Assembly (NCBI RefSeq): GCF_914767665.1
Contig: NC_059504.1
Coordinates: 42,997,720-43,061,719, forward strand
Origin: Harmonia axyridis
Lineage: Eukaryota > Arthropoda > Insecta > Coleoptera > Coccinellidae
DNA length: 64,000 nucleotides
Direction of reading: 5' to 3'
Below are positions 22,152-32,623 of this stretch, one piece after another. Below the pieces are notes generated by a model. That model was not told the DNA's origin. It worked only from the letters and a program-made list of their open reading frames with translations, and ran no database searches. Made by a program: the position numbers and the translations under genes. Every line of letters starts with the position of its first letter. Position 1 is the first letter of the stretch.

Positions 22152-22729
22152 CTAAGATGTCTAAAAACATGGTGCATGGACTCGTCAATTTTTGAATGGA
22201 ATGACATTCGACCAAATTGAAAATATTAGTTTTATTTCGTGGCGGTGCCGCAATTCATACTATTCATTTCGATCTTTTTTTCTTTGATTTTGACAGGATA
22301 CATTGATTGAAACCCAATCCTAGCTAATCAGAAGCTTTAGTAATATTCTCAAAATTGGCAAAACAAAATCTAATCAGTCCATATACCAGGTTTTTAGACA
22401 TCTTAAATAAAACCGACTTGACTGTCAATATCAGCTAATATCCGTTAAGTTTGACAGACCGTTAGCACGTGGTGAACATAGATAAACGAGTAAATTTGTC
22501 TATGGTGATGACTCTGTTACGCAGAGACGTCACCATAATACGTAATGGGACGTATCAGCGGGAATTTTGAAAACTTTTTTCACGTAATTTTTATTAGTAC
22601 TTTCTATATTTTCCATGAAAATATTTTTTATTCGTGTTTATATAGGGCTTATCTACAAATTAAAAGCAATTTCAAAATATGGGCAACATCCCTATTCAAC
22701 CTTTTGTCACCAGACCAGGAAATGAACGC

Positions 22730-23170
22730 TATAAACGGCTCATCATGTCACATTCGGCGAGCTAAACGGCCGAGAGCTATCGCGTCGAGATCAGCATCTG
22801 TTGATGGCCGCGACCCCGTGGTGATGCTGTACCCGTATCCGGGCGCCGTAGATCATCTCCGACGACGAATGGCGATATCGTGGCGCGTGCTAGCCGGACA
22901 CGCGTCCCAGACGGAACCCTTCTGGCCCCTGCAATTAGATTCACTCCTCCCGAAGCAGATGGGCGAGCAGGTGGAGTCACCGAATGGGTGTCATCTTCGA
23001 GAGTTGATGTCGTTCATCAAATACTCATTTGGCGATTTTGCACGGAAAGGGGTTGGTTTGGAGGTGAATTGATTTCGGGAGCTACGCCGCTGGCGAATTA
23101 CGTATACGATTTGTTGGTACGTTCTGTCGAAGGAGTACCGGGAATTGCTCGTTTAAACAACAGATAGCTT
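22730..23170. other. GC-rich island with overlapping open frames, unidentified
   Basis: This 440-bp tract is much richer in G+C and CpG than its surroundings. Long frames are open on both strands: plus 22545-23072 (175 codons), plus 22880-23167 (95 codons), minus 22777-22980. I recognise none of the peptides. High GC itself lengthens open frames, so they are not strong coding evidence. It could be a gene fragment, an untranslated exon or CpG-rich promoter, or part of an unrecognised element. Confidence 0.35.
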
Positions 23171-23811
23171 GAAGGGGTTGCCGAAATTAGTATGTTTTTG
23201 AAGACGACAAGTAACTACCTTATCCATTATGTAAGTTTATAATGTTGGAGTTTGATTTCACAGACTTCGGCCAAACAAAAAAGTGATGTGGCAAAATTTC
23301 AATAGGAAAAGAAGCGCTGTCCCAAGGAGGAAGGTGGTCGCCTAGAGCGCCGAAATCCAGAAGTGGTATTTTAAGCTGGATCAACAGAATCACATGTGTT
23401 GAAGTTCCAAGTATCAAAAGAACATGTAATTCAGTCTGAAACAACCGGAAGGAATACAGACAAATTTAAAATAAAAAACCATCAAAGATTCCGTATAGAG
23501 ATTCATCAAGTAGCTTGATATTTTAACCAACTACTTGACTTGAAAATCAAGCTCGTGAAAAATTATATACTTAAGCTTGACTAAACTTGATGTTAGATAT
23601 GTATTGCTTGACTTGATATCAAGCTACTTGATATTACTTGAGCTTGATATGCACGCGTCGCACGGCATATATTTCTGCAATCTCGTGCGCGCTCAGACTA
23701 AATAAGGAGATTCCTCGAGCGCCGAGAGACTGAAGCACTCGCAAGTGTGACTTTATTAGTCAATTGCAATATCAGCACACGAAATTATCTTTTTCCATCT
23801 TTTTTCAAAAA

Positions 23812-24014
23812 CTCGAGCTTACCGATGCACAACGTAAACTCGGGCTGGGCCGATGTACAACGTAAACTTGGGCAGACCGATGCACCACGTAAACAGAGTC
23901 GGACCGGTCCAAAACTTAAACTCGAGCTTACCGATGCACAACGTAAACTAGGGCTGGACCGATGCACCACGTAAACAGAGTCTGACCGATTCAAAACGTA
24001 AACTCGAGCTTACC
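23812..24014. repeat. 27/28-bp minisatellite with higher-order order
   Basis: About 7.5 units of 27-28 bp, each ending in ACNTAAA or ACGTAAA. Unit types can be labelled A (CTCGAGCTTACCG), B (CTNGGGCTGGRCCG), C (CTTGGGCAGACCG) and D (CAGAGTCKGACCG); they occur in the order A-B-C-D-A-B-D-A. The array is absent from the second hAT copy. Because the unit is nearly a multiple of three, open frames run through on both strands; these are not taken as genes. Confidence 0.85.
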
Positions 24015-24394
24015 TTGATTGCTTGACTTAATATCAAACTACTTGATATTACTTGAGCTTGATATGCACGCGTCTCATGGCATATATTTCTGCCAATCTC
24101 GTGCGCGCTTAGACTATATAAGGGGATTTCTCGACCGTCAAGACTGAAGCATTCGCCAGACTTTATTAGTAGATTTCTTACATTTCTATGAAATCTATTG
24201 GTAGATTTTGGTAGTTTCAGAAATCTAACAACTGGAGTCAGAAAATATAGGTTTAAAAAACGGAAAAACAGAATATTAGAAACAAGAAAAATATATAGAA
24301 TTTATTAAAAAAATATTGCACTCTCACATAGATGTATTTATATAAAAACTAAAAAGAATGAAATTTTTTCTTAGGAGAAAACAAAACGAATTTC

Positions 24395-24701
24395 GCCGAA
24401 GCGGCAAATATTGTAGAGCGGCATTTCCTACGGGAAATCGGGATTCCTAGAAAAATGGATTGGAAAAATGACTAAATGTTTCACATATGAGCAAGTGTTT
24501 TATTCCTTTCATCAATATTCAAGGATTTTTTTTCAACGCCAGCATCTTCAGCTCCAGTTGAACGACAATTTCCCAGAGCTACTCCTACAGTTACAAAAAC
24601 CCAATAGGTTAGGCGACAAATCTGTAGGATGCCTCATGTGTCTTAGATCCTGGATGAAAAATTATGAAATCAAACAAAGCCTGGAGGTTTCTCAATATTA
24701 A
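24395..24701 (+). pseudogene. hAT transposase C-terminal fragment, copy 1
   Basis: Two frames adjoin. The first (24395-24475) reads AEAANIVERHFLREIGIPRK and then stops. The second (about 24520-24701) contains NRLGDKSVGCLMCLRSWMKN, which matches the typical end of the hAT dimerisation domain (R/K-N-R-L followed by a hydrophobic helix and LRSWM). No BED finger or DDE catalytic region was seen, so it is the remnant of an internally deleted element. Confidence 0.6.
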
Positions 24702-25020
24702 GAAACTTGATTTTTTTATGATTTATAGTGATTTCATTTATGTTTCTATTTCAAAAAGTTGATATTTTCGGTTCTTTTATACAATAAGTTTAATGAATAA
24801 AAATGTTCTTTGGAAGGTTTCTTCTCATTTTATCATTTTTTTATCGATTTGACACTACACACTGCTAGTGTTCAAGTAGCTTTATATGATTCAAGTACTT
24901 AATAAATAAATATTTGACTTGACTTGTGATTGAAAAACCACTGCTTGACTTGATCTTTACTTGAAATCAAGTCAAGCTCAAGCCAAGTAGCTTGAAAATC
25001 AAGCCAAGCCTGAATCCCTA

Positions 25021-26370
25021 CATAAATCGGATGGTTCTCATTTCAGAATCTATTTTCCAAAAAGCACCTTCTGAGGTAACGTCACCTTCCTGCCAGAATA
25101 TTCATATGGAAATTCGATTGAAATTTTAGTTTACGATAATGAATGACAATTTAGGTCACTCGGACGATTATGACATTAATTTTTTCATAAAAGACAAGAT
25201 GAAATGACATTTACGACACGCATTCTCACCTCATAATGTGGATGTCGAGTGTGAATATAAGATAATAAAGAACACTCAAACAAATTTTGTCAGTGCAAAA
25301 ACTTTCGTCCTGTTTTTGTTTTTCTCTTTGATTGTTATTTATCCTTTTTTTCCCTTCATGGACAATGTGGGTGGTTATTTTTGTGATTTTGTTAATGAAT
25401 GAACTTTTTTCTATTTTTTTACCTACTAATTTCTGCATGGAACTAATTTAGGAATTTATATTGTTTTTCATATCACATAATGTTTTATACCTCAGTGATG
25501 TAATTCGTTTATTTATCAAATAAACTCCATTATTATCATTATATCACAATAACAGACAAACGACGGGTCAACCTCCATAATGGTTTATCACTAATTTATG
25601 TGTTTTGATTATATTATGTTTATCGTCCAGGAAAAACGAAAAAATAATTGAGATAAAAAAGGAGTACAATGCACAATTAGAGCAATAACCAAAATCATTT
25701 CGAACGATGTGTACAAACTGATCCTGAGTACTTCAACGGTTTTCTGAGAAAGAATCCAACAAATCTAGATCTCGTAAAATGTAAATCCATCTTCGGCTTT
25801 GTTCTACCTGACCAACCTCAAATATCCAACCTGTCGAGTACATCTCACAACACCCCACAGACCAACGCAATTCTAAAAAACATATAAAGTGAATACGTAC
25901 CGTGGGAGTGGCCAATCCATTTCAACCACCTTGCGCTATACCCATCACAAAGTCATCCATCTATTCAGTACCACCGTGATGACCCCTCGATCCCCCCTCG
26001 AAGGACCAATCTTAGAACTATTGTTCACAAATATGAATTCCGCTCAAAATAATTGTGGGTCTTGTCTGGAGATCTTGATAAATGTGAATATTTTGGGATT
26101 TATTTTTATAACCATTAAATTTAAGTGAATTCTTTCATCTCGAGCTGGTCGCAGGTAAAAAGATTGGCAACGGTCGAATCTTGAAGTCGATTTAAAGGCA
26201 GATATATATACTAACCTATTTGGGTTTGAAGATGAGAATTGAAGTCGGTGTTTGTTGTCGTCATGAAATGGAATGCTGTGACGATGTTTGATTATCTTTG
26301 TCTTCACTTAAGTCGTGTATTATTTGAAGAATAAAATAATAAATAAAATAATAATATTATTATATTTATA
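25021..26370. other. No gene recognised
   Basis: AT-rich spacer between the two hAT relics. No recognisable domain or terminus. Confidence 0.4.
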
Positions 26371-26402
26371 CCATGGGATCATTTTTCAAAATGATCCCAT
26401 GG
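26371..26402. repeat. Perfect 15-bp-arm hairpin at hAT boundary
   Basis: CCATGGGATCATTTT (26371-26385) is perfectly complementary to 26388-26402 with only a 2-base loop, and it directly abuts the left end of hAT copy 2. Confidence 0.8.
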
Positions 26403-27315
26403 ATTCATCAAGCCAAGTAGCTTGAAATTTTAACCAACTACTTGGCTTGAAAATTAAGCTCCTGAAAAATTACACACTTGAGCTTGACTTGACTTGATTT
26501 AAGATAATTATTGCTTGATTTGATATCAGGCTACTTGATACAACTTGAGCTTGATATGGACGCGTCGCACGGCATATATTTCTGCAATCTCGTGCGTGCT
26601 TAGACTTAATAAGGGGATTCCTCGAGCGCCGAGAGACTGAGGCATTCGCCAGTGTGAATTTATTAGGAGTTCTTTCACATTTCTATGAAAAATATTGGCA
26701 GATTTTGGTAGTTTCAGAAATATCTTTCCAAGCAATTTTTATCACCGCCAGCATCTTCAGCTCCTGTTGAAAAATAGTTTTCCAGAGCTTACAAAAACCC
26801 GCAATAGGTTAGGCGACAAATCTATAAGATGCCTCATGTGTCTTAGATCCTGGATGAAATATTATGGAATCCAGCATGGAGGTTTCTCAATAAATAAATA
26901 AATAAGTTTATTGAAGCAAAAAATATGACGAAAAACATTTTCTGAATACAATTAAATCGTAAGGCACGCATCAATAATCAAATTACAGAAAAAAACTTTA
27001 TTTTTTATTATTTTGTAATAATTTATATTTCTTTAATTTACGTTTATATTTCAAAAAAATTGATTTTTTCGGTTCTTTTATACAAAGTGTTTTTTTTTGT
27101 AAAAAGTGTTTTTTGCAAAGTTCCTTCTTATTTGATCATTTTTTTATTAATGTGACATGACACTACACAATGAAACTTTTAAAAATCAAGTAGCTTGATA
27201 TGATTTAAGTAATCGATAAATGAATACTTGACTTGACTTGAGATTGAAAAACTACTACTTGACTTGAAATCAAGTCAAGCTCAAGCTAAGGAGCTTGAAA
27301 ATCTAGCCGATTCCC
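26401..27315 (+). mobile_element. hAT-type element relic, copy 2
   Basis: Left end GGATTCATCAAGCCAAGTAGC and right end near GCCGATTCCCA resemble the ends of copy 1, and the promoter-like segment with ACGCGTCGCACGGCATATAT (26560) is shared with 23651 and 24069. The C-terminal hAT peptide is present at 26740-26885 (NRLGDKSIRCLMCLRSWMKY). It lacks the minisatellite of copy 1 and is interrupted near 26888 by a short retroposed sequence. Confidence 0.6.
26888..26987 (-). mobile_element. Short retroposon 3' end inserted in hAT copy 2
   Basis: Compared with copy 1, copy 2 carries about 100 extra bases beginning (TAAA)n TAAGTTTATTG. On the minus strand this is a sequence ending CAATAAACTTA followed by a TTTA-repeat tail, the form of a LINE or SINE 3' end. 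No coding part is present. Confidence 0.5.
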
Positions 27316-27639
27316 ATAATTTGGGACATAATTATTTAATCATTTATTATGTAATAAGAGTATGTAAAACTCATACGGTGAAGACAAATATGATTATAGA
27401 ACAATATTAACATTAAAATATGTAATTATAGGCTAAAATGTCAGCTAAAAACCATTTACAAATTGGTTAGACAGCCTGAAATTTTTAACTTAGACTTTTT
27501 GTAACGTAAATAACCTAGCATTGAATTGAGATTTCAAAGATATAATAATAAGCCATATCGAAAAACAGTGTCGTTTACAGTATCCATATAAAAAAAACTT
27601 AAAATCCTGACATTTCCCTCTATCTATATTTATGAATGT

Positions 27640-28533
27640 CTTGTTTATGCATATAATAATAACAGGGATCTTCCGAAGTTTGGTGATACCCATGATTATT
27701 ACACACGATATAGAAACAACATTAAATCTAAGTATATGCGATTAGAAAAATCCAAGAATGGACCTAATTTCATTTCACATAAACTTTTTAATAAGATACC
27801 TGAAGAGGTGAAAAGGCTCAGTCTCAAAAAGTATAAGCAAACTGTTGGTGAATTTTTGCGGCAGCATGCGTTCTGGAGTGTCCAAGAGTTCCTGTCCAGT
27901 AGTTTGAATTTTAATCTCTTTTAAATTAATTTATTCTTTGTGTTGTAATGTTTGTAAGGAGGAATGGTATTTTATATCATTCATAGTCGTATTACTTTAT
28001 TGAGTAATGCTTTTATATTTTGACAATGATACTATGTATCATTTAAGAATTGTATAACTTTATTGAGTTATTCCAATTTTAATCTCTTTCAAATTAATTT
28101 ATTCTTTGTGTTGTAATGTTTGTAATGAGGAATGGTATTCTATATCATTCATAGTCGTATTACTTTATTGACTAATGCATTTATATTTTATATTTTGACA
28201 ATGATACTCTGTATCATTTAAGAATTGTATAACTTTATTGAGTTATTCCAACTATTTTTATATTCTGACATTGATGAGAAATGCTCTATACAATTTCGAA
28301 GTTATTACTTTATTGAGTAATGCCTTTATATTTTGGCAATGATACTTTGTATCATTTAAGAATTGTATAACTATATTAAGTTATCTCTATTATTTTTATA
28401 TTCTGACAATGATGAGAAATGATTTATATCATTTCGAAGTTGTACTTTTTATCGAATCCTGTGACGTGTGCAAAACAATGAATTTTTGTAAAAGAGCATC
28501 AATAAATTATCTATCTATCTATCTATCTATCTC
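27640..28533 (+). mobile_element. LINE 3' end with tandemly duplicated tail and (ATCT)n
   Basis: The C-terminal codons of a LINE ORF2 (27661-27924) are followed by a 3' untranslated region in which a block of ~150-170 bp (from TTTTAATCTCTTT through TTGTATAACTTTATTGAGTTATTCC) is present in about 2.5-3 imperfect tandem copies between 27905 and 28440. The unit ends AATAAATTATCTATCTATCTATC at 28500-28533. A simple-repeat tail is typical of LINE clades that do not use poly-A. The 5' part is missing, as expected from incomplete reverse transcription. Confidence 0.65.
27661..27924 (+). pseudogene. LINE ORF2 C-terminal fragment
   Basis: The frame reads NRDLPKFGDTHDYYTRYRNN, then GPNFISHKLFNKIPEEVKRL and ends FWSVQEFLSSSLNFNLF before a TAA. 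This arrangement (a 'HxYxTR' box, 'GPxxxxxKLFNxIPxxV', then 'AFWSVQEFL') is the usual carboxyl end of jockey/CR1-like LINE polyproteins in beetles and other insects, after the RT domain. RT itself is absent. A sister fragment with the same boxes is at 35832-36203. Confidence 0.7.
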
Positions 28534-29829
28534 AAGGGGGCCTAGGGGGATACTTGTTATAATATCTTTGCTGTTAAACTGTACGAAGGATCGAATTGAT
28601 ATTTTGGGGATATAATTAAAAGCCATAGCAGAAAACAGTGGCGTTCACCGCATCCACTCACACCTCAAGGGGGCCAAGAGGGGGGTTTTTTAGAATGAAA
28701 ATATCCTTGCTGGAAAACAATGTTGTAGTAGGTGGAACATTCAACAAGAAAATGGTAATTCAAGTAGAAATGTTCTAATAATATTTGTTATTTTATTCTT
28801 AGAAAGGATTCAATTGAATCGAATTTATTCCAAATGAAAGAATCAGAAGGATTCAATTTTTACGGAAACCACACGGAAACGATACTGAGAAATGAAAATT
28901 TACCTTCGTTTAGTGTGGCCATAACGTTTCCTGTCCAAATAATTCGGTATCTTTGTGAGAATTGGCGAATTCCCGAATACGGAATAAAACAAATTATCTA
29001 ATAGGTCGACGGAGTCTTCACCGCAAAATTCAATTCGCTTACCATATTGGCATTTCGCGAACCAGCAGCGTGATCAATTAAAATTTAATTTAATTCCGAG
29101 CTTTCAACTACAAACCGGACTAACGACTGTCCCAAACAAGCAAAACCGATTTGTTGGAATATAGTCTATTACCTACCGAAAATACTGTTTGGACGAATAA
29201 AAACGCAGTCGAGTTTTTTTTATAAGGTGGATTTTATGAGCGTTAAATGAAATTTATCATTACCTTTTTCGGCAGATGTTTGGAATATTCTGTGGGTGAT
29301 TTGAATTTCAATAGATACGTGTTTTAGGTTAAACTGTTCTTTGATGTTTCGTTTTAATTTATAACAATGAACGGGATAGGCGAGTGGGAAATATCTCATT
29401 TGATTGGAATGGATGTTTTTTTTTCCATTTCCTTATGCGAAACAGTCATTAACAGACTTGGAATGAAGTATATTTCATTTAATCTTATCTTGTGTTGCTG
29501 GTATGTTAACATGGAAAAAAGTTAATTAATCATTAATTTCAAAGTCCATTCCAACTGGAATATGCATATACTTACATGTTTTGGAATATTCAACTATGAA
29601 AAATCAGGGTACTCTGAAGAATTTATTGAGAAGGAAAATCAGTTTAGTTCAATTTCATTTATATTATGGGCACAAAGTCATTGAATTTCAAAATAGGTGC
29701 ATCATAAATACGGCGGAGTATATTTCTTTGATAGATTGGCAACTCTGATAGTACGCATAACATGTATATTTCTAAATCAGAAATTTCAACGCTTTTTTCA
29801 AAAAGTGTTGATCCAAATAATTCCCAGAC
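28534..29829. other. No gene recognised
   Basis: The segment 28609-28690 (AAAAGCCATAGCAGAAAACAGTGGCG) weakly resembles 27541-27600, on the other side of the LINE fragment. The remainder (28700-29829) holds no recognisable coding sequence; 28900-29180 is slightly GC-richer but has no clear exon. Confidence 0.4.
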
Positions 29830-30230
29830 CAACTGAAAATATTGCTGCTGTAGCTCGTAATGTTTAACTCAGGTTTGTCGATTCCTCGTCGATCTAAAAT
29901 AGAATTTTTTATGGCTAGAATTGGAAGATATTAATGTAGAGGAAATTTATTTTCAACAATACAGCTTTACGTGCCACATGAGCAACGAAACAATGGCAAT
30001 TTTGCAAGAGAAGTCTCCTAGCCGTGTGATCACAATTAGCCAGCGAGATCATGTGATTTAGCTCCTTTAGAAATTTTTTGTTGGGGCCACTTGAAAGAAG
30101 AGTTTCCACAATCGATTCAATACCTCAAGGATGGAATTTGAGAAGGTATCGAGGAGATACAGCCGCAAATGAGTGAATTCGTAATGAACAACTGAGAATA
30201 ATGCTGCTACAACCCATAGTGTTGACGAAA
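29830..30230 (+). pseudogene. Tc1/mariner transposase relic (C-terminal half)
   Basis: Plus-strand pieces read INVEEIYFQQYSFTCHMSNE (counterpart of the second-Asp region, with the Asp itself replaced) and later EEFPQSIQYLKDGI and IEEIQPQMSEFVMNN, the usual C-terminal helix pattern. Stops occur within. It is followed at once by a second relic of the same family. Confidence 0.6.
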
Positions 30231-30239
30231 ACCCAGGTT

Positions 30240-31330
30240 TTATGATTCCAAAAACGACATTATACCATATTTTGAATAAAAACTCAGGTTTTTACGTTCA
30301 TCTTCAACAAGATGGCCCTACGTGCCACTCAAGCAATGAAACAATCTTTTTAAAGATGATCACAATTGGCCACCGAGAACCTTTAGAAAATTTTCTTGGG
30401 GCCACATTGAAGTTAAGGTCGGTGCCAATTAGGGCTGGGAATCATGAATGAATAATTTGAATATTCAAATATTCATTGAATAATTATTCGAATAATTGCA
30501 TTTTGCATTATTCGAATATTCATGAATATTCACTGAATAGTCGAATATTCAGTTAATAGTTGAATAATCAATGACTACTTTTCTATTCATGAATAATCAG
30601 TGAATAGTCGAGTATTCACTGAATAGTTGAATAATCAATGACTACTTTTCTATTCATGAATAATCAGTGAATAGTTGAGTATTCACTGTTTATTCAGTGA
30701 ATAGTTTTCTATTCAGTGAGTAGTTGGATATTTATGAATCATTTGAGAAGTTACGAATGAAAGTTTGAATGATCACTCAACTCACTATTCAGGAATGATT
30801 AAAACAAGGTTTTGTGATTTACTATGGACAAATCGTTTCATTAATATTGAAATAACCGGAAATTACAAATATTGGAATTGATAGATACAATTGAATCAAA
30901 ATTATTCATTCAATAGTAGAAAGTGGTATTCATCCAGAGAAAAATTAATAGAATTGGAATGTCATCAATGAAAAAAAAAATATAAACATGGAATATAAGA
31001 TTCTATTCTATATATTCATTGATTAATCACTGAATATTCATTGAATAATCACTGAATAATAAATGAATATTCAACGAATAGTTGAATATTCATGACTACT
31101 CATGAATAATCAAGCATGAATATTTGTTTGAATGAATTATTCGAATAATCGAATAAATTTATGAATGAATATTCGAATACAAAAAGGCGAAAAAGTCCCA
31201 GCCCTAGTGCCAATACACCACAATCAATCCAAAACCTTGAATATGGAATTGGTTAAGTTATCGAGGACATACAGCCGCAAATGTGCGAATTAGTCTTGAA
31301 AAATGTAATGAAAAACTGCATCCGTAGCCA
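30240..31330 (+). pseudogene. Tc1/mariner transposase relic split by a hAT insertion
   Basis: The left part (30240-30429) includes FYVHLQQDGPTCHSSNETIF and a degenerate region after it. The right part (31215-31330) resumes with NPKT/IEDIQPQMCELVLKN-type sequence, the C-terminal segment of the same transposase. Between them sits a 777-bp hAT-type element flanked by GTGCCAAT on both sides. Removing the insert and one copy of GTGCCAAT rejoins the relic. It had already decayed, with stops on both sides, and is not functional. Confidence 0.7.
30430..31206. mobile_element. Non-autonomous hAT element (777 bp) with perfect 8-bp TSD
   Basis: Ends are TAGGGCTGGGA (30430) and its inverted partner TCCCAGCCCTA (to 31206). 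The flanks are GTGCCAAT at 30422-30429 and 31207-31214, the 8-bp duplication diagnostic of hAT transposition. The interior is extremely AT-rich, built of GAATATTCA/TGAATAATC words, with a tandem unit of about 69 bp repeated near 30556-30690. There is no coding capacity. Confidence 0.9.
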
Positions 31331-31473
31331 TGGCTGATATCGTTTTTCGTCATTAATGGAATGCCTTCCTCTTTAAAATAGAATAAAGATCCATTCATTT
31401 CAACGAAATTTTTGTTATGAAAATATCAATCCTCTTATTGGAAAACCTTATAGTAGAACAAAATTATTCTATA

Positions 31474-31546
31474 TTAACTATCACAAGACCTTAAGAACAG
31501 CATCAAGGTAGATAGAATATACCTAATCAGGTCTTGTGATAGTTAA
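31474..31546. repeat. 18-bp-arm inverted repeat
   Basis: TTAACTATCACAAGACCT at 31474-31491 is complementary to 31529-31546, with a 37-base loop. No target duplication or coding content. Possibly a very short foldback element. Confidence 0.7.
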
Positions 31547-32623
31547 CATTGAATACATCTGTTGCCAACAAACACTGGCTAACATGTTTGGATATTTGGT
31601 TATTAAAGAAAAAAGTTTTTAAGGCTCATAGAAGAAGTGTATTCGAAAGGCTAGTCTTATTCATTATTCATTTTTGTTTTTTCTGTGTCTTTTTGGAGAT
31701 TCCTTATTCCTTCATTCTTCCAGAAATTAGCTAACTGCTGTTAAACGTCATGTAGCACACTAGAAATAGGGTTACCGATTTCATGAACCATAGGGGAAAC
31801 CCCTTGATAATTTTTACACTTTAGTACTACCATATCCTCGTTCATAGGTTGGGTTTTATTGAATTTTCCGATACAGTCCTCGCGTGTTAATTGATTTAAA
31901 GAAATTTATTTTTTTAATTTCGTTTGATCCAATGAAAGAAGAGGAACCCATTAGAAGATTGAGCTTCACTATTTCCAGAATTTGAGAGATAAAATTTAAA
32001 TAAGACATCCACTGTATTGGGTCAAAACTCATCTAATTCAGTTTCCAGATCCTTCTATCCTTGCTGCAAGGACCAGCATACACAATAAGCCGAATTGGAA
32101 CAGGGAGTATATAATACCCGAAGTTTTCCGTTAATAGGGAATAGAGATATTGAAATAAAAATTTATAACTCTAATTTCATGGCTATTCGCCAAACGTGAC
32201 GCATTTTTTTCTGGAATAAGGCTATATAAAAAGTCGTTTCTTGGCGTTATCTTCGAACAACTTTGTCCATAAGGAAAGTTTGCCAATACGAGAGCTGTAT
32301 CTTCAGTTTTACGACAATTTAACTCTATATTGTATCGCTGTTGTAGATGTCAGATCGAAGTACGCTGTCACTGCAGAAAACAGTAGTTGATCTTTTATTC
32401 CGTCCCAATAAACTGGCTTATGTTTTCAGATCTCCAAAAGAGGTTTTTCAGTGGGAATTATTCTAGATTTTATTGCAGTCTTTCAGAAATTATGACTGCG
32501 TAAATATTAATTCTTGTTGAACTTCTTCATCTTCCTTAATCATTTATATGGAATATAGAAGGTACCAGAAGTTGTAGGAAATATTGTACATAAAAAGATA
32601 AGTGTAGATAATACAGCTTAATA
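31547..32623. other. No gene recognised
   Basis: AT-rich sequence with no recognisable coding frame or terminus. Confidence 0.4.

Larger units (their letters stand above)
23496..25020 (+). mobile_element. hAT-type element relic, copy 1
   Basis: The ends are inverted relatives: TAGAGATTCA at 23496 and TGAATCCCTA at 25011-25020. Both are followed inward by many copies of CAAG/CTTGA words (for example TCAAGTAGCTTGAT and GCCAAGTAGCTTGAAAATC). The interior carries the C-terminal end of a hAT transposase (24395-24701) and a minisatellite (23812-24014) flanked by a duplicated 5' segment (23600-23770 and 24013-24175). A related copy is at 26401-27315. No 8-bp target duplication was found, so limits are approximate. 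Confidence 0.6.

Noticed and set aside
23747..23994. Repetitive peptides (TDAQRKLGL..) on both strands
   Set aside because: Translation of the 27/28-bp minisatellite; open on both strands because of the repeat period.
28505..28533. (ATCT)n as an independent regulatory element
   Set aside because: It sits exactly at the 3' end of a LINE fragment and is best explained as its tail.
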